Shown here piece after piece: positions 33,491 through 41,327 of a stretch of DNA of 64,000 nt (positions are counted from its first letter, which is position 1; each line of letters begins with the position of its first letter). The DNA is taken from assembly GCA_965232405.1 (NCBI GenBank), contig OZ246966.1:2666001-2730000 (forward strand), in the 5' to 3' direction. Source of the stretch: RCIO01 sp965232405 (GTDB taxonomy: Bacteria > Pseudomonadota > Alphaproteobacteria > Rhizobiales > Rhizobiaceae). Below the pieces are notes generated by a model. The model was given only the letters and a program-made list of their open reading frames with translations, searched no databases and was not told the origin of the DNA. A program made the position numbers and the translations under genes.

Positions 33491-33940
33491 CTAACGGGCG
33501 GACTTCACCCCGATCAGCGCTGAGGCGAGTGCGGTCAGCACGACCGATGTGGCGAAGAACCACAGGCCGGGCATTGTGAGTGCGGTCGCCAGGCCGCTGG
33601 TCTTGGCCGCAAAGACAACCAGCGCAACCAGCAAAACATCCAGCATCGACCATTTGGAAACCGTGCCAAGCATGGCCGGCACGCGCGCCAGTGCGCCCGG
33701 TTTCGCGGCAAACAGATATTGAACCGAAATCAGCTTGAGAGCCGGAAGGACAATCGAAAACAGGGCGATCGCCGCAGCAAGCAGCCAGTCTCCGCCGCTC
33801 CAAAGCCCGGTGACGATTTCCAGCAAAGACGGGCGGTCGGTAAACAAGAGCAGGCGTTCGACCTCGATCAGCGGCTGGGTGATCCCAAGCGCGAAGCAGA
33901 ACGTTGCTGTGATGATGAACGCGGCGGCGAGCAGTCGCAT
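33491..33940 (-). CDS. PqiA-like (paraquat-inducible protein A family) membrane protein
   Basis: This 149-residue inner-membrane protein has four hydrophobic segments (about 2-22, 50-72, 93-112, 118-143). Motifs LPALKLISVQYLFAA and GTVSKWSMLDVLLVALVVFA are those of one half of PqiA, where KxWSMxDVxxVA is highly conserved. PqiA proteins act with MCE-type lipid transporters, but no mce gene is near. The ATG at 33940 gives a direct N-terminal helix. It lies downstream of fliJ on the same strand (65 bp). Confidence 0.8.
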   Translation of the reverse strand: MRLLAAAFIITATFCFALGITQPLIEVERLLLFTDRPSLLEIVTGLWSGGDWLLAAAIALFSIVLPALKLISVQYLFAAKPGALARVPAMLGTVSKWSMLDVLLVALVVFAAKTSGLATALTMPGLWFFATSVVLTALASALIGVKSAR

Positions 33941-34005
33941 GCGGCTGCTATAGCCGCGGTGGCGTCTCGCGCAAAGGCAATTTGGTTGCGGCCAGGCCCG
34001 CAGGC

Positions 34006-34383
34006 CTAGCCGTGCATGGCCTGTTGCGGGGCCGGTTCGGTCTCGCGCCCGCGGCCGTCGCGTGATTCAAGAGCCTCGGCCTTGGCGAGTTCCTGCTCTG
34101 CTTCGGCGAGAGCTGCTTCGGCCGCTTCCTTCTGCTGCGCCAGATCAAGCTGCGAATTGCGCAGGTTGTCGCGGCGCTGCAGCGCAGCCTTGGCGAAGGT
34201 CGGATAGGCGAAATGAGCGACGTCGGTGATGCCCGCCTTCTTTTCTTCTGCGGCGATCTGCATGTCCAGCTCGGCGGCCATTCGCTCGAATTCGCCGATC
34301 ATAATATCCAGCTGCCCAAGCTGGCGGCGCTTTTCGCTGACCTGGAACTGCTTGAGTCGAACAAGGTTCTGGCGCGACTTCAT
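34006..34383 (-). CDS. fliJ: Flagellar export protein FliJ
   Basis: FliJ is the coiled-coil stalk of the FliI ATPase and links it to FlhA. The 125-residue protein begins MKSRQNLVRLKQFQVSEKRR and is almost wholly helical with heptads (about 5-105), ending in a charged disordered tail. Size and the N-terminal RQNLVRLKQFQVSEK pattern agree with alphaproteobacterial FliJ. The gene is not beside fliI but back-to-back with ctrA, sharing its 477 bp regulatory region; in other alphaproteobacteria a fliJ-like gene is also found next to ctrA. The call rests mainly on coiled-coil form and context. Confidence 0.8.
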   Translation of the reverse strand: MKSRQNLVRLKQFQVSEKRRQLGQLDIMIGEFERMAAELDMQIAAEEKKAGITDVAHFAYPTFAKAALQRRDNLRNSQLDLAQQKEAAEAALAEAEQELAKAEALESRDGRGRETEPAPQQAMHG

Positions 34384-34860
34384 TATCTGTTACTCCTTGC
34401 ACGCGTACACCGTGACCAAGCGGTCGAACTACCCTTTCAGACCGGCTCGCCTGCCCAAAGGCGCCGAACCTTCCTGCCCAAACACACCCGAACGCTTCCT
34501 CGATCCTGCAAAGAAAATCCTAATCTTTCGCAAGCCTGGTAACCATTCGTTTACGGGCATTGTTAATCATAGGGACGAGGGCTTAAGGCGGGGTAAAGAT
34601 CGAGCCGTTTCGACAGATTTCCGCAAGTTGAGTCCAATGAGTCACTTGTGAAGAGAATCTCATGTGTCGCGTTAAGATGATGCGTCGTGCGATTCACCAT
34701 TAGATTCAAGGAAATGTGCGGGAGAGCTGATCAGGTCTGATATTGCTTTGGAAAGCAGAATCAGATTTTGTTAACCATTAGCTGGCAGCCTTCGATTCAG
34801 GCAATCGCTGCCCCGGTCATCACTACGACTACCGGTCCGGCGGCAGAGAAGGGGAATGAA
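34384..34860. promoter_or_regulatory. ctrA: Shared fliJ/ctrA control region with CtrA boxes and GANTC sites
   Basis: These 477 bp contain no gene but dense cell-cycle signals. CtrA-like motifs: TAACCATTCGTTTAC (34540-34554), TTAATCAT (34563-34570) and TTAACCATTAG (34771-34781). GANTC sites, methylated by CcrM in alphaproteobacteria: 34630, 34639, 34655, 34691, 34703, 34758 and 34794 (first bases), seven within 170 bp. In Caulobacter, ctrA P1 is controlled by CcrM methylation and ctrA is autoregulated; the same logic is inferred here. Which box serves fliJ and which ctrA is not resolved. Confidence 0.7.
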
Positions 34861-35556
34861 ATGCGCGTTTTGCTCATTGAAGACGACAGTGCCACGGCGC
34901 AGAGCATCGAGCTGATGCTCAAATCGGAGGCCTTTAACGTCTATGTGACCGATCTCGGCGAAGAAGGTGTCGATCTCGGAAAACTGTACGACTACGATAT
35001 CATTCTCCTGGACCTGAATCTTCCGGACATGTCCGGTTATGAGGTGCTGCGCACCCTCAGGCTTTCCAAGGTCAAGACGCCGATCCTGATCCTTTCGGGC
35101 ATGGCCGGTATCGAGGACAAGGTGCGGGGCCTGGGCTTCGGCGCCGACGACTACATGACCAAGCCGTTCCACAAGGACGAGCTGGTTGCGCGCATCCATG
35201 CAATCGTTCGCCGCTCCAAGGGGCATGCGCAGTCGGTCATTACAACCGGCGACCTTATCGTGAACCTCGACGCCAAGACGGTCGAGGTCGGTGGCCAGCG
35301 CGTGCATCTGACCGGCAAGGAATACCAGATGCTGGAGCTGCTCTCGCTGCGCAAGGGCACCACGCTGACCAAGGAAATGTTCCTCAACCACCTTTACGGT
35401 GGCATGGACGAACCGGAACTGAAGATCATCGACGTCTTCATCTGCAAGCTGCGCAAGAAACTCGATGCGGCGTCGGGTGGTCAGAATTACATCGAAACGG
35501 TCTGGGGCCGCGGCTATGTGCTGCGCGAGCCGGAGGAAGTGCGCGAAAGCGCCTGA
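34861..35556 (+). CDS. ctrA: Cell-cycle master regulator CtrA
   Basis: CtrA is the essential OmpR-type response regulator controlling replication, division and motility genes in alphaproteobacteria. I start at ATG 34861 (MRVLLIEDDSATAQSIELML), giving the canonical 231 residues and an AAGGGG ribosome site; an open extension upstream is non-coding promoter DNA. The receiver domain (1-120) has acceptor D51 in ILLDLNLPD and Lys in MTKPF. The DNA-binding domain (about 125-225) includes LTGKEYQMLELLSLRKGTTL and IIDVFICKLRKKLDAASGG. Unlike Caulobacter CtrA, the C-terminus ends REPEEVRESA without a terminal Ala-Ala degron, as in other rhizobia. Confidence 0.98.
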   Translation: MRVLLIEDDSATAQSIELMLKSEAFNVYVTDLGEEGVDLGKLYDYDIILLDLNLPDMSGYEVLRTLRLSKVKTPILILSGMAGIEDKVRGLGFGADDYMTKPFHKDELVARIHAIVRRSKGHAQSVITTGDLIVNLDAKTVEVGGQRVHLTGKEYQMLELLSLRKGTTLTKEMFLNHLYGGMDEPELKIIDVFICKLRKKLDAASGGQNYIETVWGRGYVLREPEEVRESA

Positions 35557-35614
35557 TCCTTCAAATGACCTAACCGCCTGTATTCGCAGGCGATTTTCCC
35601 TGGACGACATAAAC

Positions 35615-35648
35615 AAAAACGCGCGATTTCGGTTCGCGCGTTTTTTGT
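35615..35648 (+). terminator. Intrinsic terminator of ctrA
   Basis: A GC-rich stem (AACGCGCGA with TCGCGCGTT) encloses TTTCGGT and is followed by a T run on the plus strand; the A run before it makes it partly bidirectional. It lies about 60 bp after the ctrA stop and 20 bp before the convergent receiver gene, so it may serve both. Confidence 0.88.
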
Positions 35649-35669
35649 TTGCCTGGCATGACTGACTGG

Positions 35670-36053
35670 TCAGGCTGCTGCGGCTTCTTCCATCAAATCC
35701 ATTGCGCGGAACCGATCCAGCAGCAGCTGGCGGTTGAACGGCTTCAGGATGTAGCCTTTGGCGCCAGCACGCTTGGCGCGCATGATGGGACCAATGTCGA
35801 ACTGGGTGACGCAGACAACGATCTGCGGCTTGATTGCGCTCTCGATCGCTGTCGCACGCATGATGAACTCGACCGCTTCCATGTCGGGAAGAGACATGTC
35901 GAGCACGATGATGTGCGGCATGTCGGCTTCACACATATAGAGTGCTTCGGTGGCCGAGCTGGCCTCAATGACAACGAGCTCCGAGCTGGAGAGTATCCGC
36001 TTGGCGACTTTCCGAATGACGCTTGAATCATCGACGATCATGCAACGTTTCAT
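35670..36053 (-). CDS. Single-domain response regulator near chpT
   Basis: This 127-residue CheY-like receiver has no output domain. Acidic pocket residues are in MIVDDSSVIRK; the acceptor is D52 (IIVLDMSLPD), Thr is in VVCVTQFD, and Lys in GYILKPFN. It lies downstream of chpT on the same strand. In other rhizobia a lone receiver also sits beside chpT and ctrA. It is not CpdR, which has a different N-terminus and an Ala-Ala tail; here the C-terminus EEAAAA does end in alanines, so proteolytic control is conceivable. A role in the ChpT phosphorelay is inferred only from position. Confidence 0.88.
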   Translation of the reverse strand: MKRCMIVDDSSVIRKVAKRILSSSELVVIEASSATEALYMCEADMPHIIVLDMSLPDMEAVEFIMRATAIESAIKPQIVVCVTQFDIGPIMRAKRAGAKGYILKPFNRQLLLDRFRAMDLMEEAAAA

Positions 36054-36209
36054 GACCTGTACCCCGTAGATTGTGGCGGCCCCAGCTCCGCCGGCTGCCC
36101 AACGACGCTACGTTGAATGGGTAAACATCTGCGTAACGGCCGCGATAAAGTTGTCAGCAAGGCGCGCAAGACCAGCCATTGCGGCCAGTTCGGTGCCGGG
36201 ATCGACGGA

Positions 36210-36839
36210 TCAGCTGGCGGTCAGCGTGATCTCGTCGGCGCCGGCACGGATGTTGACCGTCATGTCGGCTTCCTTGGCCAGAAGCAGCGTGTAGTAGGGC
36301 TGCACGGAATGGGCGTCGATCGGCTCTTCGGGCTTGCCGCCCGAATGCAGTTCGAGAAACTTCGGCGGCACGCGAACCATCGGTCCACCCGCCGTCAGCG
36401 TGAACTTCGGCGCGGTTTCCAGATCGTCGAGCCGGACCACGATCTTGCCGCCGCGCGGTATCGCTCCATTGGCGATCAGGATGAGATTGAGCAGCAACTT
36501 CACCTTGTTCTTGGGCAGCAGCGCACGCGCGCCGATCCACTCAAGTTCCGGTTTTTCGTTGCGAATGAAGGCGGTAGCGACGTTCTGCGCGTCGCCGGTG
36601 TCGATCTGCATGCCGGCTGAGCCGGCTGCGCCGAATGCCAGGCGCGCAAACTGCAGCCGTGCCGATGCGTTGACCGCGCTGGCGCGGATAAGCTGCATCG
36701 CGTCTTCGTCCGCTCCGCCCTCTTCGAGCAGTTCAAGGCCGTTGTTGATCGCGCCGACGGGAGAAATGATGTCGTGACAGACCCGGCTGCACAGCAGCGC
36801 GGCGAGCTCCGAGGCCGACAGCGATAGATTTTCGTTCAT
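36210..36839 (-). CDS. chpT: Histidine phosphotransferase ChpT
   Basis: ChpT relays phosphate from the CckA kinase to CtrA and CpdR. I start at ATG 36839, giving 209 residues; upstream in-frame sequence is unconserved. The phosphorylatable His is H22 in LCSRVCHDIISPVGAINNGL, a stretch nearly invariant in ChpT. The rest is a degenerate histidine-kinase fold (dimerisation helix pair 10-75, then an ATPase-like domain without nucleotide-binding boxes, KVKLLLNLILIANGAIPRGG). Linkage with ctrA supports the call. Confidence 0.93.
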   Translation of the reverse strand: MNENLSLSASELAALLCSRVCHDIISPVGAINNGLELLEEGGADEDAMQLIRASAVNASARLQFARLAFGAAGSAGMQIDTGDAQNVATAFIRNEKPELEWIGARALLPKNKVKLLLNLILIANGAIPRGGKIVVRLDDLETAPKFTLTAGGPMVRVPPKFLELHSGGKPEEPIDAHSVQPYYTLLLAKEADMTVNIRAGADEITLTAS

Positions 36840-37147
36840 AGTCCCAAGTCCCCCGTAACGTCTTGTCTGGCGGTTCGCCCCATGCCGAATCGCCTGCCGC
36901 ATTGCACCATCAGGCGTGGCACAGCCCAGTCTCGGCCACAAGAAGAGGCCGGATTGCAACGCGTTGCAACTGCGCGATCGCGCTATGTGGTCCAATCCGC
37001 TTCGCGTCCGCCATCTGTCGATGGGGGTTAATGGTTGAAAAAGGATTGAGACCTAAGATCGCATTCGATTCATTCCATGTGCCGGCAGGCCCAGATCTGG
37101 CCACCGACCCTTGGTACGGAACGTAATCGCAAACGGAGATTGGAAAG
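36840..37147. promoter_or_regulatory. Divergent region between chpT and the DUF1134 gene
   Basis: These 308 bp hold no convincing gene. TTAATGGTTGA near 37028 reads on the minus strand as TCAACCATTAA, which resembles a CtrA box. The right end has GGAG plus AAAG before the DUF1134 ATG. Confidence 0.45.
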
Positions 37148-37738
37148 ATGCAGTCCAGTTTTGTCGCACCTATCCGCACCCGTATCGCCGCGGCGCTTCT
37201 CGTGTGCCTGTCGGCTACGCTCATCGGAATGAGCGGCGCACGCGCCAATGCCAATGATGCCTACTCGTCGCAGGAAGTGATCGACGCCGGTCACAGGTTC
37301 TTCGGCTCGACCTCTGGTGGATTGGCTGCGGTCGTCGAAAAGGTCTTCTCGTCGTTCGGCCTGCCCAATGGCTACGTGCTCGGCCAGGAAGGTTCCGGGG
37401 CGCTGGTTGGCGGCCTGACCTATGGAGAGGGCCTGCTCTATACCAAGAACGCCGGCGACCATGTTGTCTTCTGGCAGGGGCCATCGCTCGGCTGGGATTT
37501 TGGCGGGCAGGGGTCGCGCACCATGATGCTTGTCTACAATCTGGACTCCGTCCCCAGCATCTACAAACGTTTCCTCGGCGTTGCCGGTTCCGCCTATGCG
37601 GTGGCCGGTCTCGGCTTCAATGTGATGAAGCGCGGCAATGTGGTTCTGGTCCCGATCCGCACTGGCGTTGGCGCTAGGCTGGGCGTCAATGTTGGTTACC
37701 TGAAGATGACGCCGTCGCCGACCTGGAATCCGTTCTAG
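37148..37738 (+). CDS. DUF1134 family exported protein
   Basis: This 196-residue protein has a signal peptide (about 1-34, ending GARANA). The mature DUF1134 domain is recognised from YSSQEVIDAGHRFFGSTSGG, GYVLGQEGSGALVGGLTYGE and LGWDFGGQGSRTMMLVYNLD. The domain is Gly-rich and beta-structured. It is widespread in Alphaproteobacteria, and its function is unknown; a cell-envelope role is inferred from export. Single gene followed by a strong terminator. Confidence 0.9.
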   Translation: MQSSFVAPIRTRIAAALLVCLSATLIGMSGARANANDAYSSQEVIDAGHRFFGSTSGGLAAVVEKVFSSFGLPNGYVLGQEGSGALVGGLTYGEGLLYTKNAGDHVVFWQGPSLGWDFGGQGSRTMMLVYNLDSVPSIYKRFLGVAGSAYAVAGLGFNVMKRGNVVLVPIRTGVGARLGVNVGYLKMTPSPTWNPF

Positions 37739-37782
37739 GCTGATCTGCAGGCCGTTCTGCCCGGACAATCCGAAATTCAGTC

Positions 37783-37820
37783 AGGCGCCCGCCATTCCCG
37801 ATGGCGGGCGCCTTGATTTT
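37783..37820 (+). terminator. Intrinsic terminator after the DUF1134 gene
   Basis: Arms AGGCGCCCGCCAT (37783-37795) and its complement (37801-37813) form a perfect 13-bp stem with a 5-base loop, followed by TGATTTT. It sits 45 bp after the stop. Confidence 0.88.
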
Positions 37821-37946
37821 GACATGCAGGCTTGCGGTGATTGGTTTAACCTTAAGAGAGAGTAAAAGCTGCGAGGCTCTGGATTCGGTGCCGGTCGCCG
37901 TGGCACAGTCGGTCCAGTGTATGTGGCGGTCATGAGGCGTTAGTCC

Positions 37947-39197
37947 GTGATACAGAGTATCCTGTTCTTTTCTCTCGGCTTTTTGTGTGCCGGGTTCCTG
38001 GCGCTGATGGTGGCTCCGGCCATATGGAGGCGGGCAGTCGTGCTCACCAGACGCCGCATCGAAGCGTCCGTTCCGCTTTCGCTCAACGAAATTCAGGCCG
38101 ACAAGGATCGCATGCGCGCCGAGTTCGCCATGTCGACGCGGCGGCTGGAAATGAGCATCAAGTCGTTCAAGGAAAAAGCGGCGTCGCAGATAATCGAGAT
38201 CAACAAGAACCGTGACGAGTTGAGGCGACTAGCCGAGGAACGTAGTGAGAAGAACGACGCGCTGACTGCACTGGAGGCCAGTGCGGGCGAACTTCGAAAC
38301 GAGTTGCGGCGGCGCGAGGAGCAGCTGCAGCAGGTTTCCAACAAGCTGCTCGATGCCGAGGCAAGGCTCGAGGAAAAGGCGCTCGAAGTCGACAAGATGG
38401 GGCGCATGTACGACGAGGCGAGCTTCCAGTCCTCCAGCCGCCAGATCGAGCTGGTGGCGCGCGAAACCGAAGTGGAGAAGCTTTCCAGCGACGTGTCGGA
38501 ACTCCGCGACCAGCGCAAGGAAGCTGAACGCAAGGTGCGCGAAGCCGAGGCCGAAGCAAAGGCGGCACAGGACGCGCTGAAGCTGGAAAAGCGCCGCGCG
38601 GCGGATATCGAAGCACGGCTCGAACGGACGATCGCCACGCTCTCCGACCGTGAAGACAAGCTGGACAGGCGCGAGAAGGAACTCGAGCGGCTGCGCGAAG
38701 AACTCAAGACCAATTCCGGTTCGGAAAGCGAGTTGAGCGCAGCTCTCAGCGAAGCGCAGGAAGAGAAGGTCAAGCTCGAAGGCGAAGTGGCCGACCTGAC
38801 GCTGCAGATGTCGAACCTGCTCGAGGGCGCCAAGGGAGCGGACATCGAAAAGGCGATGGCCAAGCTGACCGCCGACCGAGAGCGTATTGAGGGCCGGTTG
38901 AAGATGCTGGTTGAGGAAAACAAGAAGCTGCGCAAGGAAGTGGAGACGTTCGAGCGTTCCAAATCCGAGGATTGGGACGAGGAGCGGCGCGAAAACGCGC
39001 TGCTACGTGAACAGATCAACGATCTCGCGGCTGAAGTCGTCAGCCTGACGATGGCGCTGGACGGACCGGATTCGCCCATTCGCAAGGCGCTCGACCAATC
39101 GCCGTCAATCGACGGCGGGCCAGGCGCGGCAGAGTCCATCGTCAATCTCGCCGATCGCGTACGCGCACTGCAGAAGACCGCCGCCGCAACCCGCTGA
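37947..39197 (+). CDS. Membrane-anchored long coiled-coil protein, unknown
   Basis: The 416-residue protein starts at a GTG (MIQSILFFSLGFLCAGFLAL), giving an N-terminal transmembrane anchor (about 3-25) and a basic cytoplasmic junction (RRRIEAS). Almost continuous coiled coil follows (about 50-375), extremely rich in Glu, Lys, Arg and Leu. The tail is short and disordered. The opening motif VPLSLNEIQADKDRMRAEFA recurs in rhizobial homologues. No enzymatic motif is present. It could be a scaffold or division/envelope protein; the function is unknown. A TTTAACCTTAAG stretch lies about 100 bp upstream. Confidence 0.82.
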   Translation: MIQSILFFSLGFLCAGFLALMVAPAIWRRAVVLTRRRIEASVPLSLNEIQADKDRMRAEFAMSTRRLEMSIKSFKEKAASQIIEINKNRDELRRLAEERSEKNDALTALEASAGELRNELRRREEQLQQVSNKLLDAEARLEEKALEVDKMGRMYDEASFQSSSRQIELVARETEVEKLSSDVSELRDQRKEAERKVREAEAEAKAAQDALKLEKRRAADIEARLERTIATLSDREDKLDRREKELERLREELKTNSGSESELSAALSEAQEEKVKLEGEVADLTLQMSNLLEGAKGADIEKAMAKLTADRERIEGRLKMLVEENKKLRKEVETFERSKSEDWDEERRENALLREQINDLAAEVVSLTMALDGPDSPIRKALDQSPSIDGGPGAAESIVNLADRVRALQKTAAATR

Positions 39198-39208
39198 CCG
39201 CGCTTCAG

Positions 39209-40015
39209 CTAGCCTGAAATTGCCGACAATCGGTGCAGCGCAATCGCTGACGCAGCAGCGACGTTGAGGCTGTCGAAGTCGCTGGCGATTGGAATGCGCA
39301 CACCTTCCGTGGCCGCAATCAGCTCGGCGGGTAGTCCTTCCCCCTCAGCACCGAGGTAGAGCGCCCGTCGGCCTGCCATCGCCGTCAGTTCGCCAATGTC
39401 TGTCTTGCCATTTGGCGTCAGTGCAAGCTGCCGGAAGCCGGAACAGCCAAGTTCGGAAACCAGCGTTCGCCAGTCCGGCGCGATTGCGTAGGGCACCTTA
39501 AGGACGCCGCCAACCGATACGCGTATCGCCTTGCGGTAAAGCGGGTCGCAGCATGTTGCATCCAGCAACACTGCGTTTGCGCCGAATGCAGCTGCATTGC
39601 GGAACATGCTTCCCACATTGTCATGGTTGGATATGCCGACGAGCGCCAGCACAAGTGCGTCCTGCGGCAGGGCCGCTATCAGTTCCCCGATGCCCGGCAT
39701 CTCGCGGCGCCCGGCGACAGCGAGCACGCCCCGATGCATGTGAAATCCGGCGATTGCGTCCATGACGGTGGATGATGCGACATAGACCGGCAGCGATGCC
39801 GGTGCGTTTTCCAGAATGTCCGTCAGGCCGTCGAGCCGGTTTTCCAGCACCAGCACCGATACCGGTTCGAAGCGGCCCGCCTCCAGCAGAACCCGCAGGA
39901 CGACTTTGCCTTCGGCGATAAACAGCCCGTCGCGCCGTGCCAGATCCCGGTCGCGAATGTTGCGGTATGCCGCAATGCGCGGATCGTCCGCGTGATCGAT
40001 CCTGATTGATTGCAT
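39209..40015 (-). CDS. SpoU/TrmH family RNA 2'-O-methyltransferase
   Basis: This 268-residue SPOUT methyltransferase uses SAM to methylate ribose in tRNA or rRNA. An N-terminal substrate-binding domain (about 1-105) precedes the catalytic knot: motif 1 NHDNVGSMFRNAAAFG, motif 2 ALYLGAEGEGL, motif 3 IPIASDFDSLNVAAASAIAL. The exact target nucleotide cannot be assigned. It is encoded 36 bp after the ArsR-type gene on the same strand. Confidence 0.9.
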   Translation of the reverse strand: MQSIRIDHADDPRIAAYRNIRDRDLARRDGLFIAEGKVVLRVLLEAGRFEPVSVLVLENRLDGLTDILENAPASLPVYVASSTVMDAIAGFHMHRGVLAVAGRREMPGIGELIAALPQDALVLALVGISNHDNVGSMFRNAAAFGANAVLLDATCCDPLYRKAIRVSVGGVLKVPYAIAPDWRTLVSELGCSGFRQLALTPNGKTDIGELTAMAGRRALYLGAEGEGLPAELIAATEGVRIPIASDFDSLNVAAASAIALHRLSAISG

Positions 40016-40051
40016 GGTTCTCCTGACCCTGACGGCCCGGAGAGGCCGTGA

Positions 40052-40366
40052 TCAGGCTACATAGATGTTCTCGAGCGAGCGGAGAAGCTTGAGCAGCTTG
40101 TCCGACTTGCACGAATAGTAGATGAGCTGTCGCTCGCGCCGCGTCTTGACCAGATCCATGGCCCGAAGCTTGGCCAGATGCTGGGACAGGGCCGACTGGC
40201 TGAGCCCGACCCTGGTGGCAATCGCGCCCACGGACATCTCGCCATCCGCCAGGTAACACAGGATTGCCAGCCGCTTGCCGTTGCCCACGGCGTTCAACAC
40301 GGCCGCGACGTCGTCCGCCATGCCTACAAGCTTGGTATGTTGCATAATGCCCACGATCACTCGCAT
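40052..40366 (-). CDS. ArsR-family regulator, NolR-like
   Basis: This 104-residue winged-helix regulator has the recognition region VGLSQSALSQHLAKLRAMDL followed by VKTRRERQLIYYSCKSDKLL and a C-terminal dimer helix ending SLENIYVA. The pattern is closest to NolR, the rhizobial regulator of nodulation and surface genes, as I recall its sequence. No metal-binding ELCVCD motif is present; Cys occurs in ILCYLADGEMSVG and YYSC, so a thiol switch of the BigR type is an alternative. The start is uncertain: ATG 40366 or the later Met at 40345. Confidence 0.82.
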   Translation of the reverse strand: MRVIVGIMQHTKLVGMADDVAAVLNAVGNGKRLAILCYLADGEMSVGAIATRVGLSQSALSQHLAKLRAMDLVKTRRERQLIYYSCKSDKLLKLLRSLENIYVA

Positions 40367-40484
40367 CTTCGAGACAGCGCGGGGGCATTCGCTGTCTGAA
40401 TTCCTCGTATGAAGACCGGCTCATTGCCGCAAACCGATTTTCGACCGTTATTTTAGTTGCAGCTTGCGAGAGCGCAACCCGTCT

Positions 40485-41294
40485 TTACTTGATTTGGGTT
40501 TTCGCAAGGTCAACTTCATTGGCAGCGGTTCTTTCGAGCTTCTTACGGCCATCTGCCGCCATCTTCACCAGCGCGGCGCGCATGTCGGATGCGCTGGCCA
40601 GCCGTTCGGGGAACTGGACGCGCCTGGCGACGTCGCCACAGGCAAGGTCGAAACCCTCGGCGTCGATGCCTGTCATCGCCCAGTCGCCATCGGCCTCGCC
40701 CGCGAATGCTTGCGCATAGATGCCGATCGCGTCGCGGTGGTCGGCGTTCATGTGAGATACGGCCGATTGCTCGGCGGAGGAAAGCGCGGCGTTGACGGGC
40801 GTCTCAACCAGCAGGTCGTTGCGGTTCAAGGCGTAAGCCTTTCCGAAGCCGCCATTGAGGCTGGCGCTCCGTGGTTCCAGCCGGAAGTAGCTGAAATCGG
40901 CAAAACCGGCATAGAGCTTCGCCTTCGGATGGCGGTTCAGGAAGCGACGCTCGGCGCGTGCCCGGTCATCGTCGGGCTTGTTCAGGCATCTGGCTTCACA
41001 GGCAATCGAGATACGCGGATGAGCGAGGGGATCGCCTTTGCCGGGTTCGCCCAGAAGCAGCGAGCAGCGTTGGTCGGCAACCAGCCCACCCGTATGTGCC
41101 GAGAGCGCCGAAACGAGAATGATGGGCGCGCCGTCCATGTCGGTTGCAACCGCAACCCGACTTGCCAAAGGCGCACCACTTTCGGGATCGAGCACTGCCA
41201 GAGAACCAAACCGCGCCGTTCGAATGAGGTTTCTTGCGAGCGCGACAGCCTCGGCGTCGGTCGGGCGCAGCACTTCCTTTTTGGCTTCACTCAC
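40485..41294 (-). CDS. HugZ-family haem-utilisation/FMN-binding split-barrel protein with DUF2470
   Basis: The 269-residue protein has a pyridoxamine-phosphate-oxidase-like split barrel (about 10-155) with TARFGSLAVLDPESGAPLAS and PIILVSALSAHTGGLVADQR. A DUF2470 domain (about 175-255) contains SAVSHMNADHRDAIGIYAQA. This two-domain layout is that of HugZ/HutZ haem oxygenases and plastid-type GluTR-binding proteins. Haem degradation is plausible, but the haem-ligand His of HugZ is not certain here. No haem uptake genes are nearby. Confidence 0.82.
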   Translation of the reverse strand: MSEAKKEVLRPTDAEAVALARNLIRTARFGSLAVLDPESGAPLASRVAVATDMDGAPIILVSALSAHTGGLVADQRCSLLLGEPGKGDPLAHPRISIACEARCLNKPDDDRARAERRFLNRHPKAKLYAGFADFSYFRLEPRSASLNGGFGKAYALNRNDLLVETPVNAALSSAEQSAVSHMNADHRDAIGIYAQAFAGEADGDWAMTGIDAEGFDLACGDVARRVQFPERLASASDMRAALVKMAADGRKKLERTAANEVDLAKTQIK

Positions 41295-41327
41295 GGATGC
41301 CTCGAAAACCTGACAGATGAACTCCTA

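Noticed and set aside
36111..36209. 33 sense codons in frame after the chpT TGA, ending in TAG
   Set aside because: The chpT end fits the family, the stretch has no recognised motif, and no ribosome site is obvious. Readthrough is possible but unsupported.
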